From Gilvimarinus polysaccharolyticus (GTDB lineage Bacteria; Pseudomonadota; Gammaproteobacteria; Pseudomonadales; Cellvibrionaceae): a stretch of 37,655 nucleotides of DNA. Made by a program: the position numbers and the translations under genes. Shown piece after piece: positions 26,907 through 35,643 of the stretch. The stretch spans positions 1 through 37,655 of the forward strand of contig NZ_LFIJ01000003.1 of assembly GCF_001187555.1 (NCBI RefSeq). Direction: 5' to 3'. How positions within the stretch are numbered: position 1 is the first letter of the stretch; the number at the start of each line of letters is the position of its first letter. Under the pieces are notes generated by a model. The model saw nothing but the letters and a program-made list of their open reading frames with translations. It was not told the origin of the DNA and did no database searches.

Positions 26907-27431
26907 ATGAATTCACATATCCAGCAAAGCTCATACAGCCTGGAAGATCTGATCGAATGCGGCCAAGGTCGTTTGTTTGGGCCCGGCAATGCACAACTGC
27001 CTGCCCCCAACATGCTTATGCTTAACCGTATTGCCAATATCAGCGAAACCGGCGGCGAGTACAATAAAGGCGAAATTATCGCCGAGCTGGATATTACCCC
27101 TGACTTATGGTTTTTTGATTGCCATTTTCCGGGCGACCCAGTTATGCCTGGCTGCTTAGGCTTAGACGCCATGTGGCAATTAGTGGGCTTCTTTCTTGGC
27201 TGGAGGGGCAATCCTGGCCGTGGACGTGCACTCGGCTGCGGTGAAGTTAAATTTACCGGGCAAATATTGCCAACGGCTAAAAAAATTACTTACCACATCA
27301 GCTTAAAGCGGGTTATTGAGCGCAAACTGATTATGGGTATTGCCGATGGCCGAGTTGCCGTTGACGGAAAAGATATTTATTTTGCCAAAGACCTGCGAGT
27401 CGGATTATTCTCAAATACCGACGCCTTTTAA
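26907..27431 (+). CDS. fabA: 3-hydroxydecanoyl-ACP dehydratase/isomerase FabA
   Basis: Dehydrates 3-hydroxyacyl-ACP and isomerises trans-2- to cis-3-decenoyl-ACP, the branch point of anaerobic unsaturated fatty acid synthesis. The hot-dog fold has the catalytic His73 in [19 protein letters not shown] and Asp87, matching His70 and Asp84 of E. coli. At 174 aa it has normal length when started at ATG 26907; the open frame upstream to 26856 is not conserved. The following fabB is 117 nt downstream in the same direction, the standard pair in gammaproteobacteria with FabA/FabB-type synthesis. Confidence 0.96.
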   Translation: MNSHIQQSSYSLEDLIECGQGRLFGPGNAQLPAPNMLMLNRIANISETGGEYNKGEIIAELDITPDLWFFDCHFPGDPVMPGCLGLDAMWQLVGFFLGWRGNPGRGRALGCGEVKFTGQILPTAKKITYHISLKRVIERKLIMGIADGRVAVDGKDIYFAKDLRVGLFSNTDAF

Positions 27432-27548
27432 TGGCGGGGCACTTATATCCAGCACCCACATCCAAGCAGCTGTAAACCGCCGCACTGTGGCATAATAAAC
27501 AAAATATAGCCGCTCTTGCTGAGGCTGAACATTATTAAGAGGTAGCCT

Positions 27549-28766
27549 ATGAAACGCGTTGTAGTTACCGGTATGGGCATTGTTTCCTGCATCGGTAATG
27601 ATAAACCCACCGTACTGGAGGCTTTGCGTCACGGCCGCTCCGGCATCACTTACAACTCAAGCTATGAAGAGATGGGCTTTCGCTCGTGCGTATCAGGCTC
27701 AATTGATCTCGACTTAAAAGAGTTAATCGACCGTAAAGTCCTGCGCTTTATGGGAGACGCTGCGGCGTTCGCTTATGTCTCGATGAGCCGAGCCATAGAA
27801 GATGCAGGCCTCACCGAAGCTGAATACTCTAACGAGCGCACCGGTATTATTATGGGCTCAGGTGGCGCCGGCTCGAAAAACTTGGTTGAAGCCGCCGACA
27901 CTTTACGCACCCGTGGACTAAAACGCATTGGGCCCTATCGTGTCACCCAAACCATGGGCAGTACGACATCAGCCTGTCTGGCGACGCCATTCAAGATCAA
28001 AGGCGTTAATTACTCTATATCATCTGCCTGCGCCACTAGCGCCCACTGTATAGGCAATGCCATGGAGCAAATCCAGTTAGGCAAACAAGATATGGTGTTT
28101 GCCGGCGGTGGCGAAGAAGAGCACTGGTCTTTGTCATGCCTGTTTGATGCCATGGGGGCATTGTCGACCAAATATAACGACACCCCAGAAAAAGCCTCAC
28201 GGGCTTACGATGCTGCGCGCGATGGTTTTGTCATTGCGGGTGGTGGCGGCTGCTTGGTACTCGAAGAGCTTGAGCACGCCAAAGCACGCGGTGCAAAAAT
28301 TTATGGCGAGCTGGTGGGCTACGGCGCCACTTCTGACGGCTACGATATGGTGGCACCATCAGGCGAAGGCGCCGAGCGCTGTATGCGCCAGGCCATGGCG
28401 ACTGTGAGCGGTGACATCGACTACATCAACTCACACGGCACCAGTACTCCAGTAGGTGATTTGGCCGAGCTAAAAGCGGTACGCAGCACCTTTGGCGATA
28501 AAATACCGGCGATTAGCTCAACCAAGTCATTAACCGGCCACTCATTGGGTGCTACCGGCGTGCAAGAAGCTATTTATTCATTATTAATGATGGAAAATAA
28601 CTTCATCTGCGCATCGGCTAATGTCGAAGAGTTAGACCCAGAGGCAGCAACCGTACCGATTGTACGTGAGCGTCAAGACAACGCCACACTCAATCGCGTA
28701 CTGTCAAACAGCTTTGGATTTGGCGGCACCAACGCCTCGCTTATATTCCAACGCTACGAAGACTAA
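27549..28766 (+). CDS. fabB: 3-oxoacyl-ACP synthase I FabB
   Basis: A condensing enzyme required to extend the cis-unsaturated acyl chains made by FabA. The Cys-His-His triad is present: C161 in [11 protein letters not shown]296 in [12 protein letters not shown]331 in [12 protein letters not shown]; the terminal [10 protein letters not shown] motif is intact. At 405 aa it is the usual length. An AGAGGT ribosome site precedes the ATG. It is the second gene of the fabA-fabB unit and is followed by an 11-bp hairpin. The FabB assignment over FabF rests on the [13 protein letters not shown]-like region and the linkage to fabA. Confidence 0.96.
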   Translation: MKRVVVTGMGIVSCIGNDKPTVLEALRHGRSGITYNSSYEEMGFRSCVSGSIDLDLKELIDRKVLRFMGDAAAFAYVSMSRAIEDAGLTEAEYSNERTGIIMGSGGAGSKNLVEAADTLRTRGLKRIGPYRVTQTMGSTTSACLATPFKIKGVNYSISSACATSAHCIGNAMEQIQLGKQDMVFAGGGEEEHWSLSCLFDAMGALSTKYNDTPEKASRAYDAARDGFVIAGGGGCLVLEELEHAKARGAKIYGELVGYGATSDGYDMVAPSGEGAERCMRQAMATVSGDIDYINSHGTSTPVGDLAELKAVRSTFGDKIPAISSTKSLTGHSLGATGVQEAIYSLLMMENNFICASANVEELDPEAATVPIVRERQDNATLNRVLSNSFGFGGTNASLIFQRYED

Positions 28767-28785
28767 GTCGCCACGGCAAATAACA

Positions 28786-28816
28786 GTCAGTAAAACGGCT
28801 TAGCTGTTTTACTGAC
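28786..28816. terminator. Hairpin terminator after fabB
   Basis: The inverted repeat GTCAGTAAAAC (28786-28796) / GTTTTACTGAC (28806-28816) with a 9-nt loop starts 20 nt after the fabB stop. It lacks a clear U tract. The convergent RmlD-like gene ends 80 nt further right, so it could serve both. Confidence 0.65.
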
Positions 28817-28895
28817 TTACTGCTAAGCCTTCAATCCTAAACGTTTCGCCCCCTCCTGCTCTTTGCACACCATTAACAGCCCGCCGCTATTAAGC

Positions 28896-29822
28896 CTATG
28901 ATGGGTTCGCCTGCAACCATTGCTTAACGATATACACTAACGTTGTCCGCCAAGTACGCGCCTGTACACCAAAATCATTGCGGATTCTCTGCACGCCCAA
29001 TACAGCGCTTACCGGCTCATCGGCACGCACCTCATCAACCACCTCAAACTTTGGCGTCGGCCCTTGGTAATCCTGTTGCTCCAACACCTGAGCCAACTGC
29101 TCGGCAAACTCTACCTCGGTGCACGTATCGCCACTGCAATAATGATACACACCCCAACACTCTGTACCGCAACCAATCTGTTTAATCAGCCCAACAATAA
29201 CTCTGGCAACATCTGACAGGGCCGTCGGGGCACCACGCAAACGGCTATTAAGGCGCCAACATTCATCCTGCTGCAACGCAATCAGTAAACGTGTTGCCGG
29301 GTTATCTCCGACGCTGCCAATCACCCAGCTGGTGCGCAACACAATGGCGCGCGGCAGCCGCTCAGTAACAGCGTGCTCGGCATCATAAAAAGCTTGTCCC
29401 ACGACACTATTGGGTACCGGCTCATCGCGCTCTGCGTGCTTACTTTTATTGTCATCGCCAAACACTCGATAACTCGACAGCTGAATCAACGGGATATTCC
29501 GTGCCTGACAAACTTGCGCCAAAGCATCAGCGGCCAATGGCAACAGCTTACATTCGGCCGCGCTCGGCGCATCGGCCCAACCCAAGGTGTTAATCACCAA
29601 GTTAGGCTTGCCCTGCCCTATATAAGCATCGACAGCGTCTCGATCACACCAATCGACGTCGTTAAGCGCTGGGGCTAATAGACCAAATGGTTCGCGCTCA
29701 AGCTCGTGCTCGAGCGCCACACCCAACGGATGGGTGCTATCGGTTAATAACAACTTCAAATCTAATCTCACTTGTTTTGGGTTGGCAATAAGCAGCGGCC
29801 ACGACCGGCTCAAAGCATACAA
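28896..29822 (-). CDS. RmlD-like sugar-nucleotide reductase fold protein, catalytic residues missing
   Basis: Up to 308 aa with the extended SDR fold of dTDP-4-dehydrorhamnose reductase (RmlD): the regions NLVINTLGWADAPSAAECK, LRTSWVIGSVGDN and GAPTALSDVA align with it. Key residues differ. The Gly-rich loop (LTDSTHPLG, 26-34) lacks GxxGxxG, the ST-Y segment reads SSYRVFG (116-122), and the YxxxK pair is replaced by V141 and F145. It is therefore unlikely to be an active reductase of the RmlD type and may bind a nucleotide sugar or partner without catalysis. The first 21 residues are not conserved; starts at 29771 (GTG) or 29759 (TTG) are possible. No dTDP-rhamnose genes are nearby. Confidence 0.75.
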   Translation of the reverse strand: MYALSRSWPLLIANPKQVRLDLKLLLTDSTHPLGVALEHELEREPFGLLAPALNDVDWCDRDAVDAYIGQGKPNLVINTLGWADAPSAAECKLLPLAADALAQVCQARNIPLIQLSSYRVFGDDNKSKHAERDEPVPNSVVGQAFYDAEHAVTERLPRAIVLRTSWVIGSVGDNPATRLLIALQQDECWRLNSRLRGAPTALSDVARVIVGLIKQIGCGTECWGVYHYCSGDTCTEVEFAEQLAQVLEQQDYQGPTPKFEVVDEVRADEPVSAVLGVQRIRNDFGVQARTWRTTLVYIVKQWLQANPS

Positions 29823-30031
29823 CGCAAATAGCAGGGATACACCCTTGCCACTAGCGCAATAATGTCTTTATATCACACATAGAAGCCAACACACTTTACA
29901 CCGCCAAGGTTGATCGGCCGCAAATAGATATTAAGTTGCAACCACCACCCCGTCAGCTCGCTCGGCTACATCAATACACACAAAAGCACTTTTGAATCAT
30001 TTGTTAGAACATAAACGCCTAATAATTAACC

Positions 30032-30057
30032 TAAAGATTATACAGTTTTGCCGATAA
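30032..30057 (+). promoter_or_regulatory. FliA (sigma-28) flagellar-type promoter of the DUF5610 gene
   Basis: TAAAG (30032-30036) and a perfect GCCGATAA (30050-30057) are separated by 14 bp counted from TAAA; the consensus is TAAA-N15-GCCGATAA, with 14 tolerated. The predicted transcript begins about 25 nt before the ATG at 30088. The rest of the 265-bp gap (29823-30087) is AT-rich and shows nothing else clear. Confidence 0.7.
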
Positions 30058-30087
30058 CCCCATATGCACTAAAACTCTGAGGTTTAT

Positions 30088-31215
30088 ATGGCCCTTAATC
30101 AGACCGACCTAAACAGCGCGCTTCGCCCGTCCAGTCAAACACTGGGACTGCACTCACAGACAAGCGTCGTCCACAGTACCGTAACTCGAGCACTCACGCT
30201 GGTCGGCGAAAAAACGGCCGAACAACTCGGCGCGCCAGAGATTGGCACATTCAAGCCGTTAACGGCCGAGCAAGCCGCCGGCAATATTCTTGGTTTTATC
30301 CAGCGTCAAATTGAACGCGATATCGCCAATGGCGCCACCGATGAGGAATTAGAAGCGCGCCTACAGGCAGGCCTGTCGGGTTTTAATAAAGGCTTTAACG
30401 AAGCTCGTGATCGACTAGAAGCGCTGAGCCTACTGGACGGTAACGTCAGCGCATCCATAGGTAAAACCTACGACTTAGTCACCTCTGGAATCGATCAGTT
30501 GGCACAAGATCACTTAGGCCGATCCCTTACCGATATCGACGCTCCCAAATTAAGCCAAATAGCACCCAATACTGCGCCAACCCAAGCGCGTTATGAATAC
30601 GCCTCGGCGCAGAGCTTTCGCTTCGAGCTGCTAACCGCAGAGGGCGACAAAGTCAGTATTCAAGCAAATGCCAGCCGGGGCGAAACTCACTTTTGGCGCG
30701 CCGAAGATGGCAGCAGCTCAAGCGCGTCAAGCTCGAGCGTTAGCTACAGCTTAAATGTTACCGGTGAGCTTAACGACACCGAGCAAACCGCTATTAACGA
30801 GCTCCTACAGCAGGTTAACTCACTGGCCGATTCGTTCTTTAGTGGTGATATTGCCAACGCTTTTGCGTCGGCCCTAGAGCTGGGCTACGATCGCAGCCAG
30901 ATCGAGGGCTTTGCCCTTAATCTAACGCGGGTCGACATTCAACGGGTTAGCAGTGCCTATGACGGCAACGGGTCGCCCCCCAACAGCTTGCAGCAGAGCC
31001 TACAACCCGTTGGCCAATTTATTAACGACGCGCAAGAAGCACTCAACCAAGCAGACCATTTTGCCGAACCGCATAAGCTGTTACTTGATATCGTCGACGG
31101 CCTATACGGTGACGCCGAAGCACCTGGCAACCAAGACGGCCAGAGCTTTGCAGACTTTATTGCAGAGCTGTTAGATACCGCCCTGCCAGCCAATAACGCA
31201 CCACAACAAGCTTAA
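30088..31215 (+). CDS. DUF5610 domain protein, probable flagellar-regulon member
   Basis: A 375-aa protein without signal peptide or membrane segment. Residues about 57-140 match the DUF5610 pattern (EQAAGNILGFI, then a helical repeat and GFNKGFNEARDRLEALSLLDG, then IGKTYDLVTSGIDQL). A linker follows, then a beta-type segment (170-225) with a serine-rich run (209-217), and a helical C-terminal half. The function of the family is not known to me. A GAGG ribosome site precedes the ATG. The gene is single, with a sigma-28 promoter directly upstream, which ties it to late flagellar, chemotaxis or motility expression. The N-terminal NQTDLNSALRPSSQ could be a disordered export-like tail as in flagellar substrates, but this is speculative. 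Confidence 0.8.
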   Translation: MALNQTDLNSALRPSSQTLGLHSQTSVVHSTVTRALTLVGEKTAEQLGAPEIGTFKPLTAEQAAGNILGFIQRQIERDIANGATDEELEARLQAGLSGFNKGFNEARDRLEALSLLDGNVSASIGKTYDLVTSGIDQLAQDHLGRSLTDIDAPKLSQIAPNTAPTQARYEYASAQSFRFELLTAEGDKVSIQANASRGETHFWRAEDGSSSSASSSSVSYSLNVTGELNDTEQTAINELLQQVNSLADSFFSGDIANAFASALELGYDRSQIEGFALNLTRVDIQRVSSAYDGNGSPPNSLQQSLQPVGQFINDAQEALNQADHFAEPHKLLLDIVDGLYGDAEAPGNQDGQSFADFIAELLDTALPANNAPQQA

Positions 31216-31503
31216 CGTTATATCGCAGGTTACGGCGGGGAGTAAGGGTCACATAATGTGGCCTTTGAACCTCTGTCGTAATCTGCGTTTGCAATCCATC
31301 TCGACACGATAACCTCACCGCCCTTCTCACAACCGCGCACTAAACCAAAGCTTCTCGACATTAGATATAGAAAGCTTTGCACTCATGACCAATTCCGTTA
31401 AGTATGCGACACTATTACCTAAAATTTACACAAACAACCTCTACCCTCGGCAACAGGGCATGGCAACCAGGTATTGTATCGACTCATTTTTAAGGACATA
31501 GGC
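31216..31503. other. Intergenic stretch between the DUF5610 and DUF2799 genes
   Basis: 288 bp without a gene. A small hairpin GGTCACA / TGTGGCC (31247-31253, 31257-31263; 3-nt loop) followed by TTT may be a weak terminator of the upstream gene. Two AAAGCTT copies stand about 25 bp apart near 31347-31379. No convincing promoter pair was found for the downstream gene. Confidence 0.35.
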
Positions 31504-32124
31504 ATGAAGCTACAAAGAGCTTTAACACTTATCTTATTAATCCTATTAGCTAGTTGCGCCACGCTCAACGAAGACGAATGCATAACCGCAGACTGGCAGG
31601 CCATAGGCTACGAAGATGGCGCTAACGGCCTGCCCGACTCGCGCATTGGCGCCCACCGTGAAGCCTGTGCCAAGCATGGTATAACCCCCAGTTTAAGCAA
31701 TTACCGCGATGGCCACAAAGAAGGCCTAATCAGCTTCTGTACTCCCCGCAACGGCTTTAATCGGGCCCGCAATGGCTATCAATACAAAGGTATTTGCCCA
31801 CCGTTACTCGAGCCGAACTTTCTGGATGGCTACGAAGCAGGACGAGAAATTTATCAGGCCGAAAGTAATGTAAGTGAACTTGAAAAGCAGCAAAGCAACA
31901 ATGAAGCCGAGCAACAGAATATAGAACAACTGCTGCAAGAGAAAGAGGCCATATTATTTGCGCGCGGCACATCCGAGACACGGCGTCGTGCAATTTACGA
32001 AGAAATAGCACAACTAAAAAAGCGCCAGGGTGCCCTTGAGCAACAACGCGACAATACGATTCGAAACTTGACCGATGCCGATGCTTGGCTGAAAGAATTG
32101 CGCAATCGATACAGTTATTACTAA
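31504..32124 (+). CDS. DUF2799 lipoprotein
   Basis: A 206-aa outer-membrane-type lipoprotein: signal ending in lipobox LLASC (Cys18). The DUF2799 domain (about 25-115) has its conserved pattern ECITADWQAIGYEDG, then HREACAKHG, YRDGHKEGL, CTPRNGF and FLDGYEAGREIY. Residues 120-200 form a charged, heptad-like helix (repeated E, Q, L) that looks like a coiled coil. The ATG at 31504 has AAGGA six bases upstream; an earlier ATG at 31474 has none and would spoil the signal. Function is unknown. Six cysteines outside the signal could stabilise the domain in the periplasm. It is not clearly in an operon. Confidence 0.85.
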   Translation: MKLQRALTLILLILLASCATLNEDECITADWQAIGYEDGANGLPDSRIGAHREACAKHGITPSLSNYRDGHKEGLISFCTPRNGFNRARNGYQYKGICPPLLEPNFLDGYEAGREIYQAESNVSELEKQQSNNEAEQQNIEQLLQEKEAILFARGTSETRRRAIYEEIAQLKKRQGALEQQRDNTIRNLTDADAWLKELRNRYSYY

Positions 32125-32230
32125 CCCACTAAACTTAAGCCAACTTAAAAATACTGGATCACGCTCACGGTTACAGCTGTATTTTTAAATATCGCTTAGA
32201 CAACCGCTAACGTAGTGTTGAGTAAATGTA

Positions 32231-32268
32231 AAAATTCCCTCTAGCCCAGCATTGGGCCTAGCGGGAAT
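32231..32268 (-). terminator. Terminator after the PepSY gene
   Basis: Read on the minus strand, a long imperfect stem (ATTCCC-CTAG-CCCA with its complement, 4-nt loop) is followed by four T residues. It lies about 85 nt beyond the PepSY stop codon. The 32125-32353 gap holds nothing else I can name. Confidence 0.75.
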
Positions 32269-32353
32269 TAGCGCAACAGATTGCCGAGCCACTGCATTTA
32301 CGTGGCGGCAGGTCACTAAACAATACGCAAAAATAGCTCCAAGCAAAAAAGGC

Positions 32354-33553
32354 TTACGCTCGTTTCTTCCACCACACAAGCACGCCACTAACACTGATAA
32401 CCACTAAAAAAACACCGAGAAGACTCACAAAAATTTGATACCAAACTCCCCATATCCGTGCACGATGTAAAACATGCAGCCATGAGCTGACCGTATTACC
32501 CGCATACTGACCGGTAGGAAGGTAATGGAAAATAGGCTCGCCAGTCACAGCATCCACATACACTTCGGTACGAACATGCTTAGCACTTAAATCTCTGCTC
32601 GATTGAGCTCGATAGCGGTACGCACCATAGCTGCGAACATAGGCCAGCGCATTTGGCTGAATGATTTCGATCTGTTCGCGCTGAGCCAATGCTTGCATTG
32701 CATCATCAGCGTATGTCTGGGCAGCTTGCCAACTGATTGGCGGCTGACGATCACTAGGCTCTCTGTCTGCAAGGTGATACCAGGGCGGATGAAACTCCAT
32801 AACTTGCCGGGTAGCATGTAAATAAAAACTACCCCACAAATTCATATACACAGAGCTCCACGCAAAAACCAATAATACCAACCAAAGCCAAAGACTCAGA
32901 GCCCGATGGAGATCAAAATTAAATCGCGCAAAAGAACTGCCGGTTTTTATTTTCCATGCTTTAGCCCAACGAGACATAAAACTCCGGCGCGGCGTCCGGC
33001 GTTTAGCGCGTAGAGGCAAGGTAATCAACAACCCGGTAAAACAATCGATGGTCCAAATAACGGCGACAATTCCCATCAGCCACCAGCCAGGGGCACCAAG
33101 AATCAAGCTGTAATGCAACTGGTAGATGAACGGCATAATGTTATGCCAGCCTTCTGATAGACTTCCATGGGTACGCACCCCCAACAAAGTGCCATCTGTC
33201 GGATCTAACAACATCTGACTAAAGCCGAGCAAAAACAACTCACCGGTAGCCGGGTTGTTTTTTGCCATAACACCAACGATCACTCGCCCTTGCTCTGCAA
33301 ATGATACCGACCTTACCAAAACACGCGAATCAATATTTTCTGCCGCAGAGGCGTAATCGGCAAACGACAGTCGTGGTGATGTAGCCTCTGAGCTATATAA
33401 TCTCGGAGCGGTTAACTTTTCCAGCTCGGGCATAAAGGCCAACAGACTGCCAGTAAGTGCCGCAAGAATAATAAACAAAGCAATGGCTAACCCAACATAC
33501 CGATGCAGTAGGCGCAACAACTTAAATACACCGAACTTACGTCCCAACTGCAT
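32354..33553 (-). CDS. PepSY-domain inner-membrane protein (siderophore-uptake associated)
   Basis: A 399-aa PepSY_TM (PiuB/DUF337-type) protein: an N-terminal membrane helix (about 16-42) preceded by LLRLLHRYVGL, a PepSY segment facing the periplasm, two to three central helices (around 150-180 and 220-245), a second PepSY region (280-345) and a last helix (365-395) ending WWKKRA. Conserved His residues in LHRYVGL, HNIMPFIYQLHYSL, DLHRALSLW and LHVLHRA are typical and may bind heme or help ferric-siderophore reduction. Its ATG overlaps the receptor stop as TAATG, so the pair is translationally coupled. The role in releasing iron from the siderophore is known only by association for the family. 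Confidence 0.88.
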   Translation of the reverse strand: MQLGRKFGVFKLLRLLHRYVGLAIALFIILAALTGSLLAFMPELEKLTAPRLYSSEATSPRLSFADYASAAENIDSRVLVRSVSFAEQGRVIVGVMAKNNPATGELFLLGFSQMLLDPTDGTLLGVRTHGSLSEGWHNIMPFIYQLHYSLILGAPGWWLMGIVAVIWTIDCFTGLLITLPLRAKRRTPRRSFMSRWAKAWKIKTGSSFARFNFDLHRALSLWLWLVLLVFAWSSVYMNLWGSFYLHATRQVMEFHPPWYHLADREPSDRQPPISWQAAQTYADDAMQALAQREQIEIIQPNALAYVRSYGAYRYRAQSSRDLSAKHVRTEVYVDAVTGEPIFHYLPTGQYAGNTVSSWLHVLHRARIWGVWYQIFVSLLGVFLVVISVSGVLVWWKKRA

Positions 33554-35643
33554 TAGAAATTAACACTAATTGAAGCGACCGCATTAAATGGCTCGTTGGG
33601 CATATTGGACCAACGTGAACGCAATGTGTAATAGGTCTCGTCCGTTATATTATTAAAAACAAGACGTGCCGTAGCTGGTACTCCCCACAGCTGTAGATCA
33701 TAAGAAGCAAACAAATCCCAACGTGTGTATGCATCATCTTGGTAGCTATTATCTGACGTGCCAAATCGTTCCGACACATAAACAGGACCACCGCCCAGTG
33801 CCAGCGCCCCTAACGTATACCGCAACCATAGACTCGCTTGAGTCTCGGGGGCATTCGGCAGAGCATTACCTTGATTGCCAGAAAAATCTTGCGTGATCTC
33901 GGTATCGGTCAAAGCAATATTGGCCATGATAGATAACTCATCGCTCAGCTCACCCATAAAATCCAGCTCGAGCCCTCGACTTTGAGCCTCACCAATGGAC
34001 ACGGTTCGGTTAGGGATGTCAGGGTCAGGCGTGGGGATATTACTTTTTGTTAGCTCAAACACACTGGCATTCAGGTTTGCTTTGCCATTAAACAACGTCA
34101 TTTTAAAACCGGCTTCTAATTGCTCTGCCGTTTCTGGGTTATAAAGGGCACTGGGTAAATAATTAAAGCCGGGGCCAAATGAAGTAGAATAACTTACATA
34201 CGGAGAAAAACCATTTGAAAACTTATAAATAACACCCACACGCCCTGTCGTTTTATCGTCGTCGCGCGCGTAATGCTCAATCGGTGAAAAATAAGAAGTT
34301 GCCAATTCACGGCTTGCAGAATCATAACGCAAGCCCAGTAAAACAATTAAATGATCAGTCAGATACATCTGATCTTGGATAAATACGCCATCTGTTTGAT
34401 CATCTTGCCGAGTAATAGCATCATCCTGTGTATAACCATCAAACGTTTCAATATTGATACGAGAATCGCCCGCGCGATAACTCAAGATATCCACTTCCTC
34501 AATAAACGTAATAGAAGCTTGCCCGTCAAAGTCATAAGCAAATGACTGCCCGCCCACGGTAAGATTATGCTGTATCGAACCCGTATTAAAACGTCCGTTT
34601 AAATGCGCCCAAAAACTTTGACTGTCCACTTTTTCAGGGCCAAACCAAGCAGAGCGACGCACAACGGTATTATCTGGCCCAGGATTTCCCGTCGCATATA
34701 TCGAGCGAAAGTAAGTCTCTGAACTAGAGGCCGCGAAACCTGCCTGCATAGACCAAGCATTATTAAAAACGTGATCCATCACGACCTCTAATGCGCGATT
34801 ATCAAAATCTTGATAAGCATCACCCTGCCCATAGCTATGCTCACGCGGCAGATCAACAATGCCGTCCTGCCATGCATGCAGCCCTTGATCGTACATATAT
34901 TCGCCACCGGCAAGCTCCAGATTCACTCGAAGCTGTGTTGCATCAGACACTTTGTACAACAAAGATGGCGCCACCAGATACTCACTAGAATCCGTAATAT
35001 CTCGATACCCACCATAGGTTCGCAAAGAGGCATCAAGCCTAAATAGCAGATCTTTAGAACCGACCGGACCACTTGCATTTAGCGTCGTACTGTATTCATC
35101 TAGCGAGCCAACCGTTTGACTTAAACTTATTTGCGGTATTTCTGTTGGCGCGCGAGTCACGATATTAATTGCGCCACCGGGGTCGCCCATACCAAGCTCA
35201 AGCGCCGCCGGCCCTTTTAAAACCTCAACTCGCTCAGTATTAGCACGGTAAAAATGTAAAGCCGGCTGCAATACACCATTTTTATAACTGGCCAGATTAT
35301 TGGTAAAGCCTCTTACCGTAAGGCGCTCGTAAGCCCCACCCATCGTAAACGCTGGCTGAACACCGCTGACGTTACGCAGTGCATCCTGAAGAGAGTTGGC
35401 TTCTTGATCTTCAAGAACAGCCATAGGTACCGACTGCACAGACATCGGTGAATCAGACAGCGGGAGCCCATTATTCGTTAAGCTCGAAAAAGGCGCCGAC
35501 GTATAGCGGCTCTCTCCAGCCCCAACAACATACAACTCCTCAATAAGTTGATTCTCTGCGGGTGAACCGTGCGGCTCAGCGGAGACAGTTAAACTCAATA
35601 GGACGCATTGTGCGGCAAACACAAACTTCACGGATGTCAGCAT
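33553..35643 (-). CDS. TonB-dependent siderophore receptor
   Basis: A 696-aa outer-membrane receptor of the FhuA/FoxA-like siderophore group. Signal peptide (1-22), TonB-box-like EELYVVG (35-41), plug domain (about 60-165) with SLQDALRNVSGVQP, the RGF motif and ERVEVLKGPAALELGMGDPGGAINIVTR, then a 22-strand barrel ending in F (SISVNF). The plug motifs are those of siderophore rather than sugar receptors. The next gene, a PepSY membrane protein, overlaps by one base, giving a two-gene uptake module. No FecI/FecR or AraC regulator and no recognisable Fur box lies upstream, although Fur control would be expected. The ligand is unknown; a hydroxamate siderophore is only a guess. Confidence 0.92.
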   Translation of the reverse strand: MLTSVKFVFAAQCVLLSLTVSAEPHGSPAENQLIEELYVVGAGESRYTSAPFSSLTNNGLPLSDSPMSVQSVPMAVLEDQEANSLQDALRNVSGVQPAFTMGGAYERLTVRGFTNNLASYKNGVLQPALHFYRANTERVEVLKGPAALELGMGDPGGAINIVTRAPTEIPQISLSQTVGSLDEYSTTLNASGPVGSKDLLFRLDASLRTYGGYRDITDSSEYLVAPSLLYKVSDATQLRVNLELAGGEYMYDQGLHAWQDGIVDLPREHSYGQGDAYQDFDNRALEVVMDHVFNNAWSMQAGFAASSSETYFRSIYATGNPGPDNTVVRRSAWFGPEKVDSQSFWAHLNGRFNTGSIQHNLTVGGQSFAYDFDGQASITFIEEVDILSYRAGDSRINIETFDGYTQDDAITRQDDQTDGVFIQDQMYLTDHLIVLLGLRYDSASRELATSYFSPIEHYARDDDKTTGRVGVIYKFSNGFSPYVSYSTSFGPGFNYLPSALYNPETAEQLEAGFKMTLFNGKANLNASVFELTKSNIPTPDPDIPNRTVSIGEAQSRGLELDFMGELSDELSIMANIALTDTEITQDFSGNQGNALPNAPETQASLWLRYTLGALALGGGPVYVSERFGTSDNSYQDDAYTRWDLFASYDLQLWGVPATARLVFNNITDETYYTLRSRWSNMPNEPFNAVASISVNF

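Noticed and set aside
28839-28846. AAACGTTT palindrome (LacI-like core) near the 3' end of the RmlD-like gene
   Set aside because: It lies downstream of convergent genes with no promoter around it; an 8-bp palindrome is expected by chance.
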